Positions 35,038 to 43,550 of a DNA stretch of 64,000 nucleotides are shown piece by piece. The notes beneath the pieces are model-generated. The model had not been told where the DNA came from. It was given only the letters and a program-made list of their open reading frames with translations, and made no database searches. Numbering within the stretch: the stretch's first letter is position 1; the number at the start of each line of letters is the position of its first letter. The translations under genes and the position numbers were made by a program. The DNA comes from G965222535 sp965222535. GTDB lineage: Bacteria; Pseudomonadota; Gammaproteobacteria; HK1. The stretch spans positions 1,302,001-1,366,000 of the forward strand of contig OZ244957.1 of NCBI GenBank assembly GCA_965222535.1. The letters run 5' to 3'.

Positions 35038-35188
35038 GGGAACCTCGAAAAACCTCGGCGGGATGGGGGTTGGGGGGAAGGGATATGATTACCTGTAACA
35101 CAAGCTATTGGTTTATAACCCTTCCCTCAATAAACAAGCCCCGCAGGGTACCTCGCAAAGCTAGTTTTGCGCAGTTTTTCGAGGTGCC
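35038..35188 (-). repeat. Family A repeat, copy l (complete)
   Basis: Complete reverse copy: GGGAACCTCGAAAAACCTCG, GGGGGTTGGGGGGAAGGGAT, core TTACCTGTAACACAAGC, CCCTTCCCTCAATAAACAAG, and the terminal hairpin GGTACCTCGCAAAGCTAGTT / GCGCAGTTTTTCGAGGTGCC. Its outer end abuts the ltaE start codon. Confidence 0.93.
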
Positions 35189-35799
35189 GCTCATAGGTAG
35201 AGATGTTGTACACCGGCAAAGTCTGTACACGAAATGGGAAGCGCCGCCTCTGCTCTGCTGTCAAAGGGGCACCTTACCTGCTTGGCATCTATCGGCGACC
35301 ATGGCGTTTGATGAAAAGCCAAAACAGCGTGCCCTTACAGTATACTTTGAAGGCGTGTTGGAGAAATATACTGTGCGATGGTTTAAGATGGTTAAGGCTT
35401 CCTATTAGGAAGCCCGAAGGACCTCAACAGGATGGGGGGGTGGGGGAAGGGAAGGGATGCGGACCGACGCGAACCGACGCTCTGGCGCACACTGACCCTC
35501 ATCGAATGTTATTATACTGAGTCCTTTTGTTGACACCCAACAGGTACATCGTGTCCTGATGCCCTTTCACAACAACTCAAAGCTGGTTTGCGCACACCGC
35601 GGTGCCGTGATCGAACTAAGGCCCTTGGTAAGTAATTTACAACTGCGTTACGCAGCCCTTAACGCCATTTGGGGCAACGGAGTGTGCGGTGGTTGAGCCG
35701 CAAGAAGCGCCACTGGCTGCATGTGGCGTTGCTGACGCCGACGCTGGTCGTCCGCACGGTCAGCACGTGGCGCAATGCCTCCCCGGCGACCGCGGACGG
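35189..35799. other. Intergenic region with a partial repeat
   Basis: No credible gene. A partial family A segment occurs at about 35416-35450 (GACCTCAACAGGATGGGGGG then GTGGGGGAAGGG). Frames at 35070-35520 have no family signal, and the 35689 frame before thiE is judged to be an upstream extension. Confidence 0.5.
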
Positions 35800-36540
35800 A
35801 TGCCCTTAATGCCTGCGCGAAGCCAACTGCCGGCGGTCGGGCTTTACGCGATCACCCCAGAGCCTGCGCAATTACCGATAGCACTTGAAGATGCCGTACG
35901 TGCCGCGATTGCGGGAGGGGCGGCGCTCGTACAATACCGCGCTAAACAGCGCAGCCGCCATCAGCAAGCGATCGATCTTGGGCGGTTGTTGCCATTGTGC
36001 CGCAACGCCAAGATAGCATTGATCGTCAATGACCACGTTGACCTAGCCGCCGAGGTTAGTGCCGACGGCGTTCATTTGGGAGAGGATGACCTCGACCCGG
36101 CAAGCGCACGTCAGCGACTTGGGGAGGCATCTATTGTGGGTGTATCGTGCTATGACTCACTGCAACGCGCCCGTGACGCGATCACAGCGGGTGCTGATTA
36201 CGTTGCTTTTGGCAGTTTTTTCCCCACCCGCAGCAAGGCCATTCAGCGCCGTCCAGAGGTTTCGCTGTTAGCCAAGGCGCACGCGGAACGGATCGCTCCA
36301 GTGGTGGCCATCGGCGGTATCGAGCACTACAACGGCGGTGCCCTGTTAGCCGCTGGGGCGCAGTTTCTGGCCGTCATCGCGGGGTTGTTCGGCAGTGCAG
36401 AGACAACGGCTATCACCGCTGCGGGGAAACGTTTTCAGCGCTTGTTTGCAGCACACTCAAGCAACCTCCCCCCTGCGATGGCAGGTCCGGGCACTGGCGC
36501 TGACACTGACACTGGCACTGGCACTGGCGCTGACTTGTAG
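35800..36540 (+). CDS. thiE: Thiamine-phosphate synthase
   Basis: A 246-residue enzyme joining HMP-diphosphate and the thiazole phosphate to thiamine phosphate. AIAGGAALVQYRAK, LIVNDHVDLAAEVSADGVHLGEDDLD, IVGVSCYDSLQRARDAITAGADYVAFGSFFPTRSK and APVVAIGGI are the substrate-site blocks. ATG at 35800 is chosen; the frame to 35689 adds residues unlike ThiE. The C-terminus has an unusual repeat tail (GPGTGADTDTGTGTGADL) encoded by short tandem CTGACA/CTGGCA units. thiS and thiG lie elsewhere in the window (54271-55377). Followed 71 bases later by hemL. Confidence 0.92.
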   Translation: MPLMPARSQLPAVGLYAITPEPAQLPIALEDAVRAAIAGGAALVQYRAKQRSRHQQAIDLGRLLPLCRNAKIALIVNDHVDLAAEVSADGVHLGEDDLDPASARQRLGEASIVGVSCYDSLQRARDAITAGADYVAFGSFFPTRSKAIQRRPEVSLLAKAHAERIAPVVAIGGIEHYNGGALLAAGAQFLAVIAGLFGSAETTAITAAGKRFQRLFAAHSSNLPPAMAGPGTGADTDTGTGTGADL

Positions 36541-36611
36541 CACCGCGCTGACGTCGTGCGGCATCGCACGTTAACCTTTCAGCGCTAACAAGGCGTCTCA
36601 TTGAACCAGCG

Positions 36612-37895
36612 ATGACAACCCAAGCAGCACTTTACGCACATGCTAAGCGCTTCATCGCCGGCGGCGTTAACTCACCAGTGCGTGCGTTTAAGAGTGTCGG
36701 TGGAACGCCGATATTCTTTGAATCCGGCAGCGGTGCTTGGCTGACTGACACCGACGGACGCCAATACGTTGACTATGTCGGCGCTTGGGGGCCACTGATT
36801 GTCGGTCATGCCCACCCTGCGGTGGTTGCCGCGATCACCAAGGCCGCGGCGCACGGCTCAGGCTTTGGCGCGCCGACGGTGTTGGAGACGCAACTGGCGG
36901 AGCAACTGTGTACATTGCTGCCAGCGCTGTCACGGGTGCGCATGGTTAACTCAGGAACCGAGGCAACGATGAGTGCGATTCGTCTGGCGCGCGGCGTCAG
37001 CGGGCGCCATCGGATCGTTAAATTTTCCGGTTGTTACCACGGTCACGTCGATGCCCTGCTGGTTGAAGCGGGCTCTGGTGCGTTGACTTTGGGGGTGCCA
37101 ACCTCCCCCGGCATCAGTAACGCCGTCATCGAACTCACCATCGTCTTGCCGTACAACCGCAGCGATGCGCTGGAAGCCGCGTTTTCGCGTCACGGTGATG
37201 ATATCGCGGCGGTCATCGTCGAGCCGGTAGCAGGGAACATGAGCTGCGTCCCACCGCTGCCGGGCTTTCTGCAAGACTTGCGCAGGTACTGCGATGCACA
37301 CGCAAGCCTTTTAATCTTTGACGAGGTGATGACTGGGTTTCGCGTCGGACCACAGAGTGCTCAAGGACTGTACCAAGTGTTCCCCGATATGACGACCCTC
37401 GGTAAGGTGATCGGTGGCGGCTTGCCGGTCGGTGCTTTTGGCGGCAGCGCAGACCTCATGGCAGCGCTTGCCCCGGATGGGGCGATCTATCAGGCTGGCA
37501 CTTTGTCCGGCAATCCGATCGCGATGGCCGCTGGATTAGCCACCTTGGAACTTGTGCAGGTGCCCGGGTTTTACCAGCGCCTAGCGGCGACCACCCGTGC
37601 GTTGTGCGATGCGTTGGCGCAGCGTGCGGCGGCGGCGGGGATTGCTTTGCGTACCCATGCCGTTGGCGGCATGTTTGGCTTGTTCTTTACCGAAAAAGAG
37701 CGCATCTGTTATCTGGAGGATGTGATGCAGTGTGATAGCGATCGTTTCAATCGCTTCTTCCATGGGATGCTGGCCGAGGGAGTTTATTTTGCCCCGTCGG
37801 CGTTTGAATCAGGGTTCGTCTCCAGCGCGCACGATGATGGTGCCATCAACCACACCCTTTGTGCCGCCGAGCGCGTGTTCAAAACGCTGCAGTGA
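36612..37895 (+). CDS. hemL: Glutamate-1-semialdehyde 2,1-aminomutase
   Basis: A 427-residue PLP/PMP enzyme making 5-aminolevulinate, entry of tetrapyrrole synthesis. FIAGGVNSPVRAFKSVGGTPIFFESGSGAWLTDTDGRQYVDYVGAWGPLIVGHAHP is the family start; MVNSGTEATMSAIRLARG, KFSGCYHGHVDALLVEAGSG, LIFDEVMTGFRVG, and TTLGKVIGGGLPVGAFGG with the PLP lysine are present. Feeds heme, including heme A made by ctaA and the cytochrome at 52561. Confidence 0.97.
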   Translation: MTTQAALYAHAKRFIAGGVNSPVRAFKSVGGTPIFFESGSGAWLTDTDGRQYVDYVGAWGPLIVGHAHPAVVAAITKAAAHGSGFGAPTVLETQLAEQLCTLLPALSRVRMVNSGTEATMSAIRLARGVSGRHRIVKFSGCYHGHVDALLVEAGSGALTLGVPTSPGISNAVIELTIVLPYNRSDALEAAFSRHGDDIAAVIVEPVAGNMSCVPPLPGFLQDLRRYCDAHASLLIFDEVMTGFRVGPQSAQGLYQVFPDMTTLGKVIGGGLPVGAFGGSADLMAALAPDGAIYQAGTLSGNPIAMAAGLATLELVQVPGFYQRLAATTRALCDALAQRAAAAGIALRTHAVGGMFGLFFTEKERICYLEDVMQCDSDRFNRFFHGMLAEGVYFAPSAFESGFVSSAHDDGAINHTLCAAERVFKTLQ

Positions 37896-37967
37896 CGCCT
37901 AAGCCGCTTGCCCACGCCCACGCATTGCTTGCCATCGCATGAGCGCAGCGCCCTTTCCTCATTGCCA

Positions 37968-38600
37968 ATGAACATTGCGCGCTACCAGCAATTTGACGAG
38001 AGCGAACTGTTGGCGCGCCTGCAGTGCACGCGCCTGCGTGGTTTCGACAACGCGGAGGTGTACCGCAAGGCACAATTAAAGCTGCTGACAGCGGTTGACA
38101 GCGACGCCTTGACGCCGGCGCAACACTACGTGCTGCGCGCCGGTGTTGCAACCATCATTGCGCTCTACCATAGCTTTTGCACCCTTGGGATCGATATCTT
38201 CGGGTTACGCGGAGGGGTTCTTTTCTGGCCTGAGAGTGCTGCCAAGGACGCCCCTCCGATCCCATTAATCCCCCCCGTGGTGGAAGAATCGGATGAACCC
38301 GACGGGCGACGGGTGCATCTCATCAACGATGGCATCCATCGCCTGTATGCCGCAAGGAAACTCAATATCCGCCCGAATATCGTGCTCGTGCGGCAAATTC
38401 CCACACAATATCCCTATTACGCCTATGCGCTGAACGGCTGGCATGAAGTCGCCGAACTGGATCAGCTTCAACCCGGGCACCAGAAAAAAACCTATCGCAT
38501 GCCACATAACTACAAGGCGCTGTTTCGTGATTTTAACGGTATCTTCAGCGGCGTACAGCAGCAACGTCCAAGAACCAACCCCGACCATCTCAAAGCCTGA
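37968..38600 (+). CDS. ParB-like domain protein of unknown role
   Basis: A 210-residue protein. VHLINDGIHRLYAARKLNIRPNIVLVRQIP resembles the DG-x-HR motif of ParB-like nuclease/chaperone domains, and YPYYAYALNGWHEVAELDQLQPGHQKKTYRMPHNYKALFRDFNGIFSGVQ is a conserved second part I have seen in uncharacterised bacterial proteins. No helix-turn-helix is visible, so a partitioning role is unlikely. ATG at 37968 is chosen over a TTG at 37908. The stop codon is directly followed by family A copy d. Confidence 0.6.
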   Translation: MNIARYQQFDESELLARLQCTRLRGFDNAEVYRKAQLKLLTAVDSDALTPAQHYVLRAGVATIIALYHSFCTLGIDIFGLRGGVLFWPESAAKDAPPIPLIPPVVEESDEPDGRRVHLINDGIHRLYAARKLNIRPNIVLVRQIPTQYPYYAYALNGWHEVAELDQLQPGHQKKTYRMPHNYKALFRDFNGIFSGVQQQRPRTNPDHLKA

Positions 38601-38740
38601 GCGAAAAACCGCTTTGCGGATTCTTCAAGGTACCCGACGAGGCTTCTCTATTGGGGAAGGATTATAAATCACAACTTACGTTTCATGTGATCGTGCCCCT
38701 TCCCCCAAACCTCCATCCTGTTGAAGTTTTTTAGGTTCCC
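38601..38740 (+). repeat. Family A repeat, copy d
   Basis: Degraded hairpin end (GCGAAAAACCGCTTTGCGGA / TTCTTCAAGGTACCC), then TCTATTGGGGAAGGATTATA, core ACTTACGTTTCATG, CCCCTTCCCCCAAACCTCC, and end TTTTTTAGGTTCCC. It begins at the base after the preceding stop codon and ends 17 bases before the next ATG. Confidence 0.9.
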
Positions 38741-38757
38741 ATAAAGAATATAACACC

Positions 38758-39624
38758 ATGATAACGACTAAACGACTATCGCATTTCTTAGGCTATGTGC
38801 TGTTGTTAGTGCTCATCAGTTCTTGTGCCACTTCACCGACTGGACGTTCTCAACTGGTGCTATTTACCACTGAAGAACTAGCCGACATGGGAATCGATGC
38901 TTTTGAAGAGATAAAGGACAAAAATAGCGTCGTTACCAATAAGCAATACGTTGATTATGTTAACTGTATTGTCGAGTCTATCTTTGAGGGGAACACTGCT
39001 ACTGCTGTTGTCAGTGCTACTGGTAATGACTGGGAAGTTGTTATTTTTGATAACAAAATGGTAAATGCATTTGCTTTACCGGGGCAAAAGATCGGCATTT
39101 ATACCGGTATTATGGACCCCCGTATTGCCAATAACCAACATCAGTTGGCTTCTGTTATCGGCCATGAAATAGCGCATGTGCTCGCTGATCACAGCAATGA
39201 ACGATTATCCTATCAACTGCTCACCCAACTGGGCATGAGAGCTGCAACGCAGGCATTGGGGCAGAGCAGTAGCGCCAGTAACCGAATAATTCTTGGCGCA
39301 TTAGGACTCGGAACCGAAATCGGCATACTGCTGCCGTTCAGCCGAAAGCACGAATCCGAAGCCGATATTTATGGTTTAAGATTAATGGCGCGCGGCGGTT
39401 TTGATCCTCGTGAAAACGCCAAGCTATGGGAGAATATAGCGACCGCTAAGAAAAACAAAAAACCAGATTGGTTATCCACCCATCCCAGTGATGAAACTCG
39501 CATTCAGCAACTGAAGGACTATGCCGATCCTCACGGGTTAAATTTGTACCAAGAAGCGCAGGAAGCGGGGCGGCAACCGGATTGTCAGCAGCCCGATTAT
39601 GAACCGCCTGGCTCGGTCAGTTAA
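38758..39624 (+). CDS. M48-family metallopeptidase lipoprotein
   Basis: A 288-residue lipoprotein: hydrophobic FLGYVLLLVLISSCATS with lipobox ISSC, then an M48 zinc protease domain. VIGHEIAHVLADHSNERLS holds HEIAH, and SRKHESEADIYGLRLMARGGFDPRE the third ligand Glu; WLSTHPSDETRIQQL ends the domain. It resembles YcaL/LoiP-type outer-membrane-linked proteases that degrade misfolded envelope proteins. The larger BepA-type protease is at 57347. Starts 17 bases after family A copy d. Confidence 0.9.
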   Translation: MITTKRLSHFLGYVLLLVLISSCATSPTGRSQLVLFTTEELADMGIDAFEEIKDKNSVVTNKQYVDYVNCIVESIFEGNTATAVVSATGNDWEVVIFDNKMVNAFALPGQKIGIYTGIMDPRIANNQHQLASVIGHEIAHVLADHSNERLSYQLLTQLGMRAATQALGQSSSASNRIILGALGLGTEIGILLPFSRKHESEADIYGLRLMARGGFDPRENAKLWENIATAKKNKKPDWLSTHPSDETRIQQLKDYADPHGLNLYQEAQEAGRQPDCQQPDYEPPGSVS

Positions 39625-39629
39625 GCTCT

Positions 39630-39739
39630 ATACTTGTAATCCTTCAAGATGCTTGATTGAACTCGTTCCCATGCTTCGGGTGGCGCTCTGGGATCTTTAA
39701 TATTTTTAATCCTGAGATGCTAGGCGTTGCCTAGCCCAT
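39630..39739 (+). repeat. Family B repeat, copy 4, cut by IS256-type element
   Basis: TATACTTGTAATCCTTCAAG to the palindrome CTAGGCGTTGCCTAG, almost as in copy 1, then the sequence breaks at the left end of the insertion sequence. The other half of B does not resume on the right of the IS. Confidence 0.85.
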
Positions 39740-41126
39740 GAGCTATAACCGAAAGTGGTGTATGAGGGGTTGAAAAAGAGCGGCGACTCTGATTGATTGG
39801 AAGTTGTGAACAAACCCATCAATCTTAAGGAGAGAAGCCACTATGAGTAAGCATAACGCAATTGCCCCAAGAGGTGTAGAGGAACCCTTTGACCCATTGA
39901 GTGAACTGCTGCTGCAGGGAGCGAAGCAGTTGGTTCACCAAGCCGTGGACGCCGAGCTGCACGAGTTGCTGCGGCAGTTTGAGCATTGCCGTACACAGGA
40001 TGGCAAGGTCGCGGTGGTGCGTAACGGTTACCTCCCGGAGCGCACCCTTCAAACCGGGGTTGGCGCGGTTTCTGTGAGAGTGCCGAAGGTACGCTCACGG
40101 ACTGGAGAGCCAGTGGTTTTCCGCTCACTGCTGGTACCACCGTATGTTCGCAAAACCCGCTCTCTGGAAGCGGCGCTGCCGTGGCTGTATCTAAAAGGCA
40201 TCTCAACGGGTGACATGAGTGAAGCACTGAAAGTACTGGTGGGCCCGGATGCAGCGGGCTTGTCAGCCACCACGGTGTCGCGCTTGAAGCAGCGTTGGGC
40301 TGATGAGTACCGGTGCTGGATGCAACAGAGATTGGATGATGCGCGCTGGGTTTATATTTGGGCTGATGGCATTTACAGTGGCCTTCGAGCCGAGAATGCG
40401 AAACTGTGTGCACTGGTAGTTATCGGTGTGAATGAGCGCGGTCAGAAGCACTTTCTGGCCATTGAGGATGGGGTAAGAGAATCAACGCAAAGCTGGCGGG
40501 AGGTGTTGTTGAAGCGGAAAGCGCGCGGATTGGATGCCCCGGAATTAGGGATTGGTGATGGTGCTATGGGGCTCTGGGCAGCCCTTGAGGAGGTATTCCC
40601 AACGACACGCCAGCAGCGCTGCTGGGTACACAAGACGGTCAACGTGTTGAACCGCTTCCCCAAATCAGGTCAGCCAAAAGCCAAACAAGCGCTACACGAA
40701 ATCTGGCAGGCAGCCACCAAAAAGGAAGCAGAGAAGGGGTTTGACCTGTTTCTCAAAACCTACGAAGCAAAGGTTCCAAAGGCAACCGCCTGCTTGAGAA
40801 ATGACCGCCACGCGTTACTAACCTTCTATGATTTCCCCGCACCACACTGGCAAAGCATCCGCACCACCAACCCTATTGAATCGAGTTTCGGCACTATTCG
40901 ACATCGGACGCGGCGCTCAAAAGGCTGCCTCTCTCGTGAGGGAATGCTTCACATGATATTCAAATTAGGCCAGTGTGCCGAGAAAAAATGGAACCGTTTG
41001 AGAGGCTTTGAGGCACTGCCTGCGGTCATCACTGGAGTGACATTCAAGGATGGTATTGAAGTGACAAAATTTAATCAGACCGCCGCTTGATGCAATCTTC
41101 CCATACACCAGATTTGACTATAGCTC
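39740..41126 (+). mobile_element. Complete IS256-family insertion sequence
   Basis: About 1387 bp. Ends GAGCTATAACCGAAAGTGGT (left) and, inverted, GAGCTATAGTCAAATCTGGT (right), matching at about 20 of 25 positions. No target-site duplication: the eight bases left (TAGCCCAT) and right (GTGGGATA) differ. The left side is inside B copy 4, but B does not continue on the right, so DNA next to the element was deleted or it recombined with another copy. A 51-base relic of the same right end lies at 27501-27551. Confidence 0.92.
39843..41090 (+). CDS. IS256-family (mutator) transposase
   Basis: A 415-residue transposase of full length. LLQGAKQLVHQAVDAELHELL opens the domain; RNGYLPERTLQTGVGAVSVRVPKVR, FRSLLVPPYVRKTRSLEAALPWLYLKGISTGDM are typical; YIWADGIYSGLR and LGIGDGAMGLWAAL carry the two catalytic aspartates, and TTNPIESSFGTIRHRTRRSKGCLS the glutamate. 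AAGGAGAG precedes its ATG. No frameshift or stop is present, so the element may be active. Confidence 0.97.
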   Translation: MSKHNAIAPRGVEEPFDPLSELLLQGAKQLVHQAVDAELHELLRQFEHCRTQDGKVAVVRNGYLPERTLQTGVGAVSVRVPKVRSRTGEPVVFRSLLVPPYVRKTRSLEAALPWLYLKGISTGDMSEALKVLVGPDAAGLSATTVSRLKQRWADEYRCWMQQRLDDARWVYIWADGIYSGLRAENAKLCALVVIGVNERGQKHFLAIEDGVRESTQSWREVLLKRKARGLDAPELGIGDGAMGLWAALEEVFPTTRQQRCWVHKTVNVLNRFPKSGQPKAKQALHEIWQAATKKEAEKGFDLFLKTYEAKVPKATACLRNDRHALLTFYDFPAPHWQSIRTTNPIESSFGTIRHRTRRSKGCLSREGMLHMIFKLGQCAEKKWNRLRGFEALPAVITGVTFKDGIEVTKFNQTAA

Positions 41127-41135
41127 GTGGGATAA

Positions 41136-41840
41136 ATGGACTACCGAAAAGTGCTTCTCGATATCTATAAGGACTTTCCGTTTGAGGAACATCCATTCTG
41201 GCAAGGTGTCCTGACTCATTCCCTCACATTTGATGAGATCATCCGCGGAGAAATTCAGCATGTCATCCGCACACGGGAAGGCAAAGAATTGCGTTGGTAT
41301 GCACTGCATGTAGCACCTGACGCCAGCCGCATACCTGAGCTACATAGACTGCTAACCAAGACTTACTTGGAGGAATGTACAGAGGACGAATCCGGCCCGA
41401 GCCACCTTGAGTTGATCAAACGACTTGTCCTCCAAGGTGGAGCATCGGAGGAAGACCTAATGGTTGCTGAACCCACGCCTGGGAATGCCGCTGCGATCGC
41501 GTTGTACAAAGACATCACCCAACGCGGTGCTGCCTGCCATATGTTGGGTGCAGGGGTTGTTGAATGGTATTACTCTAAGCTCTCACCTAAGGTGTATGAC
41601 GCCTATGTCAATCATTATGGCATGAGCCCCTTTCATGCTGAGACATACAGGATTCATGGCCCAATGGATGAGAAGCATGCCGAACGGGCATTTGAAATCC
41701 TTGACGCTGCGATAGCATTTCACGATTGGGCAACGATTCGATTAGCTGTTCGAGATGCGTTTGTTGGTACATGCCTCCATTACGATGGCATGTACCAAGC
41801 TGCGAAGGGCTGTTTGACGTACTGGAATGGGAGACGCTGA
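41136..41840 (+). CDS. Heme-oxygenase-like di-iron oxidase (TenA/PqqC-fold), cassette gene 1
   Basis: A 234-residue, all-helical protein of the TenA/PqqC/CADD fold. Candidate metal ligands are in the order expected for heme-oxygenase-like di-iron oxidases: E79 or E80, H90, E143, H174, D178 and H181 (PSHLELIKRL, GVVEWYY, YRIHGPMDEKHAE). It also has the HPFW start and the GMSPFHAETYRIHG block. Known members (UndA, BesC, SznF, CADD) oxidise small molecules or their own side chains. The ATG is ten bases after the IS end, with GTGGGA upstream and an in-frame stop just before it, so the start is firm. It overlaps gene 2 by one base (TGATG). Any promoter must be in the IS or within the gene. Confidence 0.75.
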   Translation: MDYRKVLLDIYKDFPFEEHPFWQGVLTHSLTFDEIIRGEIQHVIRTREGKELRWYALHVAPDASRIPELHRLLTKTYLEECTEDESGPSHLELIKRLVLQGGASEEDLMVAEPTPGNAAAIALYKDITQRGAACHMLGAGVVEWYYSKLSPKVYDAYVNHYGMSPFHAETYRIHGPMDEKHAERAFEILDAAIAFHDWATIRLAVRDAFVGTCLHYDGMYQAAKGCLTYWNGRR

Positions 41841-42418
41841 TGAAATCTTATATCTACAAGATGTATCGAGGAGCAGACCCCAGCCATGGCTGGTTAATGA
41901 GCGATCCAATTTTTGGTGATCCAGCCACTCTGGGAGCGTGTGTTCCCAATATCCGCCGACTGGTTGAGGTAGGTGATCGTATATTTTGTATCAGCGGCCG
42001 TGTTGAAGGCGCAAACCCGTACATAGTCGGTGGCTTCAAGGTCAAGGAAAAAATTGATGCGCTGGCTGCATATTCTCGATTACCTCATAATCGCCTATGC
42101 AAGCACGAAAACGGGCAAACACTCGGCAATATTATTATCAATGCAGACGGGACCCAGCACCCACTCGATACCCATGACAATTTTGAAAAGCGGATCGAGA
42201 ACTATATCGTCGGAGAAGACCCGGTGTGTCTCACCCAGCCTTGGCACATTGCCAGAGCACGAGAGGAGACTCTGGATACCCTATCCAAAATTTTCAATAC
42301 GACAGGCAACCGAGTGTACGATATTATCGCAAGATGGCGTCGCATGAATGAAAAGCAAGCGCAACAGCTGCTGGAATGGTTTGGCAACATCAAACAAACA
42401 CCGCAACCGCAGGACTGA
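41840..42418 (+). CDS. Nmad2-like protein, cassette gene 2
   Basis: A 192-residue protein. KMYRGADPSHGWLMSDPIFGDPATLGACVPNIRRLVEVGDRIFCISGRVEGANPYIVGGFKVKEKI resembles the Nmad2 (nucleotide modification associated domain 2) pattern: a first strand, a cysteine-containing P-x-IRR stretch and VGDRIFCISG, followed by a PUA/EVE-like core. This family was named from neighbourhoods of DNA base modification genes; its function is unproven. The rest has LGNIIINADGTQHPLDTHDNFEKRIENYIVGEDPVCLT. It starts at ATG 41840 overlapping the stop of gene 1 and ends four bases before gene 3. The longer frame from 41726 is inside gene 1 and rejected. Confidence 0.55.
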   Translation: MKSYIYKMYRGADPSHGWLMSDPIFGDPATLGACVPNIRRLVEVGDRIFCISGRVEGANPYIVGGFKVKEKIDALAAYSRLPHNRLCKHENGQTLGNIIINADGTQHPLDTHDNFEKRIENYIVGEDPVCLTQPWHIARAREETLDTLSKIFNTTGNRVYDIIARWRRMNEKQAQQLLEWFGNIKQTPQPQD

Positions 42419-42422
42419 GCCC

Positions 42423-43550
42423 ATGTTTGATATTGATAAGTTGTTGTCCCGATTTGAGTGTAATCGCCGCCGTTTCCAAGAACTGGTGGAACTCCCACAA
42501 GAACGCTTCGATCAAATACTGGCTGGTGCCCGACCATCGCTCGCCGAACTTCGAGCAATTGCTACAGCATTGGGTGTTCCTGTGGCCCATCTCGCCTCAA
42601 AGGCGGAAAAAATCACTCACACCGGGATGTTGTTCCGCAAGAGTCTGGCCGAAAACGAAAATGTCCCCTCGCAACTATTGGATGCGCTGAGCGGACGGGT
42701 GTCAGACAGCATTGATTTGTTGGAGGACAGCAAAAGACTCTTTTGGGCTGATGCTTTTGAGCCTGGCGATCGCAAACTCGCGGATGCAGAGCAGATGGCA
42801 CTGAAATATCGGGATATATTTTTCGCTGGCGATTACAGCAGCCCGCTGCTGACACTGCCACGCATCGTGGTTGAAGATATGAATATTCTGCTATTTGTAC
42901 TGAAGTTCAACGGCGTTGAGGGTGCCGCCGCCTGCATCAGCGGACACCCCTTTATTTTTCTGGCAGCGCGCTTTTCACCGCGAATGCTGTTCACATTGGC
43001 GCATGAAGTCGGTCATCTACTGTTTGACCGTAAGCACATGTCGGATTTTGCCCATCTAGATAGTGATGCGAAGGGGGCTAAAAAACACCATCACTTACCC
43101 GCCATTGAGCGATTTGCCAATGCGTTTGCAACTGCTTTGTTGCTCCCGGTGGAGGGGGTAGGGAGGAGTCTTAAAACCATTCGACAGGTGACCAAAACTG
43201 CGGATGATGCACCACTTGGCGACCTTGATATTATCTTACTCTCCCGCATCTACGGTACTAGTTTCCACGTGGCTGCGATACGTTGCGAGGGTCTCGATCT
43301 GTTGCCGCGTGGTGGTGCCAAATCGCTCTATGATGAAATTTGTAAGCGACACAAAAGCCCAGAAAAGCGCGGGGATAGCGCCGGATTACCGGCCCGTTTC
43401 CCGATAGGGTTCCCCAGCCTGCAGCGTCGTCTGTTGGATGCAGCGGTAGGAAAAATCAAGCGCGGGCAACTGTCTATCGGCAAAGTTGCTGAGATGTTGG
43501 GGATAACCATCCCTGATTTAATGGATGAGAATGCTCCGATACCCCAGTGA
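42423..43550 (+). CDS. XRE-ImmA/IrrE zinc protease regulator, cassette gene 3
   Basis: A 375-residue protein with an N-terminal helix-turn-helix (RRRFQELVELPQERFDQILAGARPSLAELRAIATALGVPVAHLA, about 15-58) and an ImmA/IrrE metallopeptidase domain with HEVGH at residues 194-198 (LFTLAHEVGHLLFDRKH) and a downstream glutamate-rich helix (IERFANAFATALLLP). Such proteins bind DNA and cut repressors, as in mobile elements, stress response and toxin-antitoxin modules. It starts four bases after gene 2 and shares GTGA with gene 4, so translation is coupled. It most likely controls the cassette or releases the nuclease. Confidence 0.88.
   Translation: MFDIDKLLSRFECNRRRFQELVELPQERFDQILAGARPSLAELRAIATALGVPVAHLASKAEKITHTGMLFRKSLAENENVPSQLLDALSGRVSDSIDLLEDSKRLFWADAFEPGDRKLADAEQMALKYRDIFFAGDYSSPLLTLPRIVVEDMNILLFVLKFNGVEGAAACISGHPFIFLAARFSPRMLFTLAHEVGHLLFDRKHMSDFAHLDSDAKGAKKHHHLPAIERFANAFATALLLPVEGVGRSLKTIRQVTKTADDAPLGDLDIILLSRIYGTSFHVAAIRCEGLDLLPRGGAKSLYDEICKRHKSPEKRGDSAGLPARFPIGFPSLQRRLLDAAVGKIKRGQLSIGKVAEMLGITIPDLMDENAPIPQ

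Noticed and set aside
35689..35799. N-terminal extension of ThiE (37 residues)
   Set aside because: Residues are unlike ThiE and the ATG at 35800 fits the family start.
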